From Rhodospirillales bacterium (GTDB lineage Bacteria > Pseudomonadota > Alphaproteobacteria > Rhodospirillales > WMHbin7), in assembly GCA_016214125.1 (NCBI GenBank), contig JACRPC010000030.1, positions 124,001 to 188,000 on the forward strand: a stretch of 64,000 bases of DNA, written 5' to 3'. The notes under the pieces were generated by a model that worked only from the letters and a program-made list of their open reading frames with translations, made no database searches and was not told where the DNA came from. Shown one piece after another: positions 52,801-59,359 of the stretch. The position numbers and the translations under genes were made by a program. Numbering within the stretch: the first letter of the stretch is position 1; every line of letters begins with the position of its first letter.

Positions 52801-54561
52801 GTTGGCAGGCGTGATTGGGTAGGGGACTTCGCTCAGCACCCGAAAGCCCAGATGCTCCAGCATCGGCAGCACATCGGAAAGCGCCACCATCTTCTCGGGG
52901 TGGTAGATCTTGAACCGCACCCCGGCTTCCTGGGCATCTTGGGGTTTGTAGAGCGACAGTTCCGGCTTGCCCGACGCCAGGACGGCGGTGAGGCGCTTGA
53001 TGTCGGCCATCGCCACCGGGGCGGGGAACCGTTCGCGGTAGGCAAGCGGGAAGGAGCGCCCCAGACGCCGGTAGAGCGCCAGGCCCTCGGCCTCGCCCAG
53101 CGTGTCCATCAGCGAATGGGCGAGGATGTCGCTCCAGGAGCGGGCGGCCTGCGCCAGGCTCGCCTCCAGCGCCGCGTGGTCGTAAACCGGCGGCTTGCCG
53201 GGCTTGAGGCGGATGATCATCTGCAGCCGGGCCAGCGGCTCGTCGGTGACCCGGGTGTAATAGGCGATCGTCGGCCCGCCGAAGGCGTTCTCGAGGATCG
53301 TCTGGATGCGCTGGCGAAGGGGCGTGTCGTAACGGTCGCGGGGAATGTAGACCAGGCACGACAAGAAGCGCCCGAATTCGTCTTTGCGCACGAAGAGGGC
53401 GGCGCGCCGCCGTCCTTGCAGATCGAGAATGCCGAGCGCGATTTCCGACAGCGCCGGCACCGAACCCTGAATCAGTTCGTCGCGCGGCAGGGTTTCCAGA
53501 ATATGGACCAGGGTGCGGCCGTCATGGCTGTCGGGCGCGCAGCCCGCCTCGGCCAGGATGCGGGCGATCTTGCGCTTGACGAAGGGAATCGCCATCGCGC
53601 TGCCGGTGTAGGCGTCGGCGGTGAACAGGCCGGCCAGGACGAGAAGGCCGGTCGCCTTCGCCCGTCCGTCATAGATTTTCACCCCCACCGTGTCGAGCGG
53701 CACCGCCCGATGCACGGTCGAGCGCAGATCGGCCTTGGCGACCACCAGGGGATCGGGACGGGTGATCACCGGCCCATTGTCGCCGGAAAGCCCGGCCAGA
53801 TCGCCGGTGACGTCGAACAGCTTGCGGCCGGGATCGGCGAGGATGCCCTTGCCGCTGTCGGCCTCGAGCAGCGCCATGTCGCCTTCGAGGCGGTAGCGCC
53901 TTGTTCCCAGGAAGGTGAAGTGATTGGCGGCCAGCCAATCGAGGAATTCGCGGGCCTCGTCCTTCAGGGCCTGAGCGGCCTGGGCGGCCGCCTCGCGCAT
54001 CGCCGGCCAATCGCGCACCGCGGCCCGCACATCGGCCAGGACCGCCAGAATTTCCGCCGCCAGCGCCTCGCGGACGGCGGCGTCGGCCTCGCGGTCGATT
54101 GCCAGATGCATGTGCGATTCGCGCAAGCCCCCGCTGAGATCGAGCAGCCGGCCGGCTTCGTCGCGGTTCACCGAAAGGATGGGATGAATGACCAGATGGA
54201 CCTCGACCCCCTTCGCCTGCAGGGCGCCCATCACCGAATCGACCAGGAACGGCATGTCGTCGTTGACGACCTCAAGCACGGTGTGGCGGGAACTCCAGCC
54301 ATGCGCCTCGGGATCGGGATTGACGATGCGGACCCGGGCGCTGCCCGGGTCGCGTTGGCCCGCGAGCCCGTAAAGCGATAGGGCGGCGCCCAGAAGCTGG
54401 TCGGGTTCGCTTTTGAGAAGGTCGCTGGCCGGCGCATTGGCCAGGAATTGACGCAGATAGCGTTCGGCGCGCTCGGCCTCGGCGGCGGCGACCCGGCTTC
54501 GCACCAATCCCGCTAAGCGCTCGATCAATCCGGTCTTGACCTGTTCGCCTTGCCCCGCCAT
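49819..54561 (-). CDS. gdhB: NAD-specific glutamate dehydrogenase, 180-kDa class
   Basis: 1,580 residues, the large bacterial NAD-GDH class. The first ~700 residues are regulatory (ACT-like) domains; the catalytic core has GGIRWSDRPEDFRTEILG around residue 793 and AVIVPVGAKGGFVVK, and the NAD-domain start VVGVGDMSGDVFGNGM around residue 962. It oxidises glutamate to 2-oxoglutarate and ammonia in glutamate and arginine use; allosteric control is usual in the class. ATG 54561 has GGGAGG upstream. The gene is alone on its strand. Confidence 0.95.
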   Translation of the reverse strand: MAGQGEQVKTGLIERLAGLVRSRVAAAEAERAERYLRQFLANAPASDLLKSEPDQLLGAALSLYGLAGQRDPGSARVRIVNPDPEAHGWSSRHTVLEVVNDDMPFLVDSVMGALQAKGVEVHLVIHPILSVNRDEAGRLLDLSGGLRESHMHLAIDREADAAVREALAAEILAVLADVRAAVRDWPAMREAAAQAAQALKDEAREFLDWLAANHFTFLGTRRYRLEGDMALLEADSGKGILADPGRKLFDVTGDLAGLSGDNGPVITRPDPLVVAKADLRSTVHRAVPLDTVGVKIYDGRAKATGLLVLAGLFTADAYTGSAMAIPFVKRKIARILAEAGCAPDSHDGRTLVHILETLPRDELIQGSVPALSEIALGILDLQGRRRAALFVRKDEFGRFLSCLVYIPRDRYDTPLRQRIQTILENAFGGPTIAYYTRVTDEPLARLQMIIRLKPGKPPVYDHAALEASLAQAARSWSDILAHSLMDTLGEAEGLALYRRLGRSFPLAYRERFPAPVAMADIKRLTAVLASGKPELSLYKPQDAQEAGVRFKIYHPEKMVALSDVLPMLEHLGFRVLSEVPYPITPANNAGPTVWLHDFGLDAGGADPLAVRERIEEAFAKVWSGALEDDGLNRLVLLAGLDWREVTVLRALAKYLRQAGIGFSLAYMERALAANPGIARDLARLFRARFDPKGAGDGAPIEAALAQALDQVTNADEDRILRRFLNLIESTRRTNFFQPAPDGSPKAYVSFKIDSRTVTDLPLPRPMAETWVYSPRVEAVHLRGGMVARGGIRWSDRPEDFRTEILGLMKAQMVKNAVIVPVGAKGGFVVKRPPKEGGREAFLAEGIECYRTLMRGLLDITDNLVAGAIVAPRDVKRLDGDDPYLVVAADKGTATFSDIANAISEDYGFWLGDAFASGGSKGYDHKGMGITARGAWVAVRRHFREMGHDTQSQDFTVVGVGDMSGDVFGNGMLRSEHIKLVAAMDHRHIFVDPDPDPQASFAERERLFKLPRSSWADYEAKRISKGGGIFERAAKAVKLSPEMKARFGIEADSLPPAELAKALLKAPVDLLWFGGIGTFVKARAQSNAEAGDRANDALRVDAEQLHCKVVGEGANLAMTQAARIAYGLKGGRINTDAIDNSAGVDTSDHEVNIKILLNAIVAQGDLTLKQRDQLLVEMTDEVAALVLRDNIMQTLAITLAEVQGVDLLDQQARLMRHLERLGRLDRAIEGLPDDEALAERQAAGKGLTRPEIAVLLAYGKIWLYDDILKSDLPDQPLLEGELMRYFPKALYERYPEAIRQHRLKRDIIATHVTNSMINRVGATFIAQVMEKTGMPPIAIARSYMIVRDSFGLRELWEEVMTDESIPAPTQTHMLLETNRLVERVTLWLLRQGETLDIGAQVASLAPGVADMAEALAGVLGEDVRRPVEERARKLTDQGAPKDLAWRVASLVILAAAPDIIAIGAEFKRAIAEVARLYFAVGARFGLGWLRRSAESATGGTHWQKLALASLIEEFHGLQRDLARLALAEGGTAEGALERWIEANKAAVERVDQLLAELKSHGQPDVAGLAFVSRQLRAGLGK

Positions 54562-54700
54562 GGCCGTCCTCCCGGTCCGCGCACTCCCCCACCCCCGGTA
54601 ACGCTAACGGAAGCCAGGGCGGAAATACAGAAACATCTAGGCAGGCCCAAGGGATTCGCCTTATTGTGGGACCTGTTCAAAAGTCAGGGGGAACCTTCCG

Positions 54701-55045
54701 ATGAACCGCGATGCGGCCAATTTCGGACCCGGGAGCGACAATTTGTTCGCTCAGCCGCCCGACGGCCGCGCGTCGGCGCCCAGCGATCCCAGCGGGCCCA
54801 GCGAAACCCGGCCCTGGCGCGGTCACCGGATCAATTTGCGCTTGAGCGTGCCGCTCCCCGGCCGGCGAATGTATGTGGCGGTGGTGGGCGGGTTCGAGCG
54901 GCGCGACACCGACCGGCGGCGCAAGGACCGATCGGAAAACCCGATGCTGACGCTTGGCAACTTCCTGTTCGTCTTGGGCGTCGGCGCGGTCTTCTACATG
55001 GCGGCGATTTTCGCCATCTTCCTCTACAGCGCCTTCCTCGAATAA
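54701..55045 (+). CDS. Small membrane-anchored protein of unknown function
   Basis: 114 residues. The N-terminal ~75 are soluble and rich in Pro, Ser and Arg (FERRDTDRRRKDRSEN), the end is one membrane segment (LTLGNFLFVLGVGAVFYMAA). No family recognised. GGGGGAA upstream of ATG 54701. About 40 bp before fpr, on the same strand, so co-expression is likely. It could be a small partner of an inner-membrane complex; this is only a guess from shape. Confidence 0.6.
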   Translation: MNRDAANFGPGSDNLFAQPPDGRASAPSDPSGPSETRPWRGHRINLRLSVPLPGRRMYVAVVGGFERRDTDRRRKDRSENPMLTLGNFLFVLGVGAVFYMAAIFAIFLYSAFLE

Positions 55046-55084
55046 ACGGACCGTTTCGGGCCCGTCATCCCCCTTAAGAACGCC

Positions 55085-55894
55085 ATGTCCGACCTCTATA
55101 ACGCCACCTTGATCGCTCGCATCGAGATCACGCCCCGTCTGGCGATCTTTCGGGTGCGTGTGGATGATCGGGTGTTCGACTTCACGCCCGGCCAGTACAC
55201 CGTTTTGGGCCTCACCGGTGAGGCGCCCAAGCTGCCCGAGGCCGGGGGCTCGGACGCCCTTGCCGCCGACCCCAAGAAATTGATCAAGCGGGCCTATTCG
55301 ATCTCGTCGGGCAGCCGCGAGCGCGACTTCCTGGAATTCTACGTCTCGCTGGTGACGAGCGGCGAACTGACGCCGCGCCTTTTCGCCTTGCCCGAGGGCG
55401 GGCGGCTGTTCGTGGGCGGCAAGCCCAAGGGCCTGTTCACCCTGGCCGGGGTGCCGGCCGAGAAGGCGGTGCTGCTGGTGGCCACCGGCACCGGCCTGGC
55501 GCCCTATGTCAGCATGCTGCGCACCCATTTGTTGGATGCCCCCGACCGACGCCTGGCGGTGCTGCATGGCGCCAGCTATTCCTGGGACCTTGGCTATCGG
55601 GGCGAATTGGAATCTCTAAGCCGCATTCGGCCCCATTGCCGCTATCTGCCGATCGTCTCCCGCCCGGCCGACGATCCCGATTGGGGCGGGCGAACCGGCC
55701 GGCTTACCACCTGGCTCGCCCGGGCCGATTTGGCCGAGGCTTGCGGTTTTCCGATCGATCCCGGGCAGGCGCATGTCTTTTTGTGCGGCAATCCGGGCAT
55801 GGTCGAGGAGGCGGCGCGCCTTTTGGAGGCCCGGGGCTATGCCCAGGGCGCCCGGGCCAACGCCGGCCCCTTGCATCTGGAAAAATATTGGTAG
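55085..55894 (+). CDS. fpr: Ferredoxin-NADP+ reductase
   Basis: 269 residues. FAD-binding half: FTPGQYTVLGL and RAYSISSGSRERDFLEFYV (RxYS). NADPH half: VLLVATGTGLAPYVSMLR. The C-terminus ends in LHLEKYW, a Trp/Tyr-type end as in the bacterial Fpr group. It balances ferredoxin/flavodoxin and NADPH, and could relate to the ferredoxin-linked oxidoreductase at the window start, though they are far apart. ATG 55085. Confidence 0.9.
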   Translation: MSDLYNATLIARIEITPRLAIFRVRVDDRVFDFTPGQYTVLGLTGEAPKLPEAGGSDALAADPKKLIKRAYSISSGSRERDFLEFYVSLVTSGELTPRLFALPEGGRLFVGGKPKGLFTLAGVPAEKAVLLVATGTGLAPYVSMLRTHLLDAPDRRLAVLHGASYSWDLGYRGELESLSRIRPHCRYLPIVSRPADDPDWGGRTGRLTTWLARADLAEACGFPIDPGQAHVFLCGNPGMVEEAARLLEARGYAQGARANAGPLHLEKYW

Positions 55895-55905
55895 CGAAAC
55901 AAAAA

Positions 55906-55933
55906 CGGCGTTGATCGGGCTTGATCAACGCCG
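55906..55933. repeat. Palindromic repeat with GCGTTGATC core (second copy)
   Basis: Arms CGGCGTTGATC (55906-55916) and GATCAACGCCG (55923-55933), loop of 6. Same core as at 30916-30939. Located 11 bp after fpr; an A-run precedes it, so on the minus strand it could also end transcription. Confidence 0.75.
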
Positions 55934-56001
55934 CTATCGACCCTCGCGTGGCGGCGCGGTCCGCCGTTTGTGATCGCGCCTTATTCTGCTAGGATTTCCT
56001 C

Positions 56002-56967
56002 ATGGTTGCCGCCCGCCCGCTTTTGTCGATCGTCGTGCCCTTCTTCAACGAGGGGGCCAATGTCGAGCGCTTGTTCTTGCGCCTGACGCCCTTCCTGGAA
56101 TCCTTGGATCTCGCCTGGGAGGTGGTGTGCGTCAACGATGGCTCGCGCGACGACACGCTGGACCGGTTGCTGGCGGCGCATGGGCGCGATTCGCGCATCA
56201 AGGTGATCGACCTTTCGCGCAATTTCGGCAAGGAACTGGCGCTGTCGGCCGGGCTGGCCCATAGCCAGGGCGACGCGGTGGTGCCGATGGATGCCGATCT
56301 CCAGCATCCACCGGAAACCGTACGCGACATGATCGCCAAATGGCGCGAGGGTTATGACGTCGTCTACGCCATCCGCCACGCCCGCATCGGCCAGGGGCTG
56401 GCGGCGCGGCTGTTCGCCCGCGGCTTCTATTGGACCTTCGAGCATCTGGCGGAAATTCCCTTGCCGCGCGAGGCCGGCGATTTTCGCCTGATGGACCGCA
56501 AGGTGGTCGACGTCATCAACCGCATGCCCGAGCGCTCGCGCTTCATGAAGGGCATCTTCGCCTGGGTCGGCTTTCGCCAGATCGGCATTCCCTATCAGCA
56601 GGGCGAGCGGGTCGAGGGCGGCACCAAATGGGGGTTCGTCAAGCTCTTGCGCTTCGCCTTTGACGGGCTGACCTCGTTCTCCAACTTTCCGCTGCGCGTC
56701 TGGAGCTATATCGGCGCCATGATCGCCGGTCTTTCCTTTTTCTACATCGTGATCCGGGTGATCCGCACCTTGATTTACGGCGTCGACATTCCCGGCTACG
56801 AATCGATCCTGATCATCATGCTCTTCCTGGGCGGCATGCAGCTCTTGACGCTGGGCATCCTGGGCGACTATCTGGGCCGGGTGTTCAACGAGGTGAAGGG
56901 CCGGCCGCTCTATATTGTGCGTTCGACGCACGGGTTCGAGGACGGCGATTCATCGAGGCGCAAATGA
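56002..56967 (+). CDS. GT2 glycosyltransferase with two membrane segments (GtrB/ArnC type)
   Basis: 321 residues. GT2 pattern: LLSIVVPFFNEGANVERLF, CVNDGSRDDTLDRLL, and MDADLQHPPE with the metal-binding DAD. Two C-terminal membrane segments near residues 235-255 and 270-290. Such enzymes attach a sugar to polyprenyl phosphate, used for side-chain glucosylation or lipid A changes. ATG 56002. Its stop overlaps the start of the ligase gene by four bases. Confidence 0.88.
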   Translation: MVAARPLLSIVVPFFNEGANVERLFLRLTPFLESLDLAWEVVCVNDGSRDDTLDRLLAAHGRDSRIKVIDLSRNFGKELALSAGLAHSQGDAVVPMDADLQHPPETVRDMIAKWREGYDVVYAIRHARIGQGLAARLFARGFYWTFEHLAEIPLPREAGDFRLMDRKVVDVINRMPERSRFMKGIFAWVGFRQIGIPYQQGERVEGGTKWGFVKLLRFAFDGLTSFSNFPLRVWSYIGAMIAGLSFFYIVIRVIRTLIYGVDIPGYESILIIMLFLGGMQLLTLGILGDYLGRVFNEVKGRPLYIVRSTHGFEDGDSSRRK

Positions 56968-58196
56968 GCCCTCACGCCTCGGGCGATTCGGTGATCGTGC
57001 GCTCGGTTCTCTATGCTGAAATCCTTCTCACCCCAATTCTTGCGGCACTGGCCCCTTTGGGGTTGGCCACCCTGATTTGGTTGGGAGGTATGACGCTCGC
57101 AGCGGATGCCGCGACGCGGCAGGCGCTAACAGCTAAGGCCCCGCCGCCATTTTATCTATTGCTGGCAGGCCTGGCGGGTTGGGGACTGCTTTCGTCGGCC
57201 TGGTCGGTTCACCCCGAACAAAGTCTCTGGTCGGGAACGCGTCTGCTCTTGCTGGTTCTGATCGCCCTGCTGCATTTAAAGGCGGTGGAAACGCTTGGGC
57301 CGGAACCTCGGCGGCGGATCCTTCGTGGGATGGCTTTTGCGGGTCTCGGCTACCTGTTGATTGTGACTCTGGCAGTCGGCAGCGAGAGTCCTTTGGTAAA
57401 GCTGTTTCACCTAATTGATCCAAAAAATTTGGATGACGACAAATCCCGGTTTAACCGTGGAATTGCGGCCTATACCGTCCTTTGCAGCGCCTACGTAATG
57501 GCCTGGATACGCTACCGGGGCGCTCTCTGGGGCATAGCGTTCGGTTTCCTTTCCGTCGCCGTATTAACCCACGGAATGTCCATGGCGGTGCCCCTGACCA
57601 TACTTGGAGCGGGTTTGATTGGTACACTCGCTTGGAAACTCGGCCGGCCTGTCGCCTTCGCGGCCTACGGGATCATGCTCGCGCTCTTCTTGCTTTTGCC
57701 TCAAATCTTTGCGGCACTCTATTCACAAGACTGGGTCAAAGAGCTGCTCAGAAACACGATGTCCTGGAATATCAAGCATCGCCTGATTATTTGGCAATTT
57801 GCAACCGAGCGCTATTTCGAGCACCCATTGCTTGGCTGGGGTCTGGACGGGTCACGGCGACTTCCCGGGGGCAGCGACAGCATTCCGGGTGTCGAGGGTG
57901 CCGAATTCATGCCTCTGCATCCCCATAACGGCTTCTTGCAAGTTTGGTTGGAGTTGGGAGTGCCGGGCGCAATCTTGTTGGCGATTTCTTTGGCGCTACT
58001 GGCGCGATACCAGATGGCAAACCTCGGTGATGCCAAATTGCGCCTTGGCTTGGTTCTCGCCGCCAGCTTCGCGTATTTCATCCAAGGTTCGGTCAGTTAC
58101 GGCATCTGGCAGAACTGGTGGATCGCGGTCGCCTTGCTGAGCGCGCTGCATTTTGCCATAACAGCGCCGTTCAATCCATCTCGGCCAACGCCGTAA
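56964..58196 (+). CDS. O-antigen ligase / polymerase family membrane protein (WaaL type)
   Basis: 410 residues with about ten membrane segments. The Wzy_C/ligase signature lies near the end: HPLLGWGLDGSRRLPGG and HPHNGFLQVWLELGVPG. In this family a periplasmic His and Arg bind the lipid-linked glycan, which is joined to lipid A-core (ligase) or lengthened (polymerase); the two are hard to separate by sequence. Base composition is slightly lower in GC than neighbours, typical of O-antigen genes. Coupled to GT2 by a 4-base overlap. Confidence 0.85.
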   Translation: MSPHASGDSVIVRSVLYAEILLTPILAALAPLGLATLIWLGGMTLAADAATRQALTAKAPPPFYLLLAGLAGWGLLSSAWSVHPEQSLWSGTRLLLLVLIALLHLKAVETLGPEPRRRILRGMAFAGLGYLLIVTLAVGSESPLVKLFHLIDPKNLDDDKSRFNRGIAAYTVLCSAYVMAWIRYRGALWGIAFGFLSVAVLTHGMSMAVPLTILGAGLIGTLAWKLGRPVAFAAYGIMLALFLLLPQIFAALYSQDWVKELLRNTMSWNIKHRLIIWQFATERYFEHPLLGWGLDGSRRLPGGSDSIPGVEGAEFMPLHPHNGFLQVWLELGVPGAILLAISLALLARYQMANLGDAKLRLGLVLAASFAYFIQGSVSYGIWQNWWIAVALLSALHFAITAPFNPSRPTP

Positions 58197-58372
58197 CCAA
58201 CGTTTTGCCAATGAGGGCGTGATCGGCGGACAAAGAACGACCACCTCGGCACGCGATCGCTCAGACTGGGTCGGAGCGAGACAATATCGCCCGCGCGCAC
58301 CTCGCTGGTCTGGGCGCCCGTCTTGAGACGCCGCGCCCGACTTGAACACCGCGATCGTCTTGCGCAAATCCC
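58197..58372 (-). other. Gap with possible remnant of a polysaccharide-export gene
   Basis: Between the ligase and galE ends. On the minus strand, one frame reads MRDLRKTIAVFKSGA and another, shifted, continues RLKTGAQTSEVRAGDIVSLRP. Together these could be the decayed C-terminus of a SLBB/Wza-type export protein, which tends to end in a GDIV-type strand. Too short to be sure. Confidence 0.2.
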
Positions 58373-59359
58373 TCATCCTGAACGTGGCCTACCTTCCCAG
58401 GCATAAGCAGACGCCACGATCACGTTCAAATCCTCGTGCTGAGGATTCCAGCGCAACATCGTCTTGATCCGCGTCGAATCCGCAATCACCACGGCGCTGT
58501 CGCCTGCCCGCCTGGGCGATTCGAGGGCCGATAGTTTTTTTCCTGAGGCTCGCTCGACGGCCTCGATCACTTGGCGTACCGAATAGCCTCGTCCATATCC
58601 GAGATTGAAAGTGAGCCGACCGCCCTGTGCCTGCAAGTGGTCGAGCACTCTCAAATGCGCCGACGCCACATCCGAAACATGAATGTAGTCGCGCAGCGCC
58701 GTGCCGTCGGCCGTCGGATAGTCGGTACCAAAGATCTCCATGCCGGGCCGCTTGCCGAGTGCGGTCTCGCAGGCGATGCGCAAGAGATGGGTGGATTCCG
58801 GACCGCATTGGCCGCTCCGGCCCTGGGGATCGGCGCCGGCAACATTGAAATAGCGGAGCACGACATAATTCAAATCCCAGGCCGACGCCGCATCCTCAAT
58901 CAACCATTCCGCCGCCAGCTTGGCACGGCCGTAGGGATTGAGGGGATGAAGGGGCGCATCCTCGCCAATCGGCTTCTCGCTCGCCTCGCCATAGACCGCG
59001 GCGGTCGAGCTGAAAACCAAATGTCTCACGCCCTCCCTTTGGCAGGCTTCCAACAACGAGCGCGTACCTTCGAGATTGACCGACCAATAGGCCAGGGGCT
59101 CGCGCACCGATTCCTCAACCGCGATCTTGGCGGCCAAGTGGATGGCGGAATCGCAGCCATGGCGCCGGATAACCGCACCCACGAACCCGCTGTCGCGCAC
59201 ATCGCCGATTTCCAAGGGAATGCCCTTGGGAACGAGAGATCGGTTGCCCGTCGAAAGATCGTCGAGTACGACCACGCTCCGCCCGGCATCGGCGAGCGCC
59301 AGCACGGTGTGGCTGCCGATATAGCCCGCGCCGCCGGTAATCAGAACGGGAGCACTCAT
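58373..59359 (-). CDS. galE: UDP-glucose 4-epimerase
   Basis: 328 residues from ATG 59359. NAD loop ITGGAGYIGSHTVLAL, AAKIAVEESVREP, FSSTAAVYGE, and the pair YGRAKLAAE (Tyr and Lys of YxxxK), then RYFNVAGADPQGRSGQ and IFGTDYPTADGTALRDYIHV, a strong GalE signature. Interconverts UDP-glucose and UDP-galactose for surface sugars. Its ATG overlaps the stop of the fused glycosyltransferase gene (ATGA), so it is part of the asnB-GT-galE operon. Slightly short compared with ~338 of E. coli. Confidence 0.93.
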   Translation of the reverse strand: MSAPVLITGGAGYIGSHTVLALADAGRSVVVLDDLSTGNRSLVPKGIPLEIGDVRDSGFVGAVIRRHGCDSAIHLAAKIAVEESVREPLAYWSVNLEGTRSLLEACQREGVRHLVFSSTAAVYGEASEKPIGEDAPLHPLNPYGRAKLAAEWLIEDAASAWDLNYVVLRYFNVAGADPQGRSGQCGPESTHLLRIACETALGKRPGMEIFGTDYPTADGTALRDYIHVSDVASAHLRVLDHLQAQGGRLTFNLGYGRGYSVRQVIEAVERASGKKLSALESPRRAGDSAVVIADSTRIKTMLRWNPQHEDLNVIVASAYAWEGRPRSG

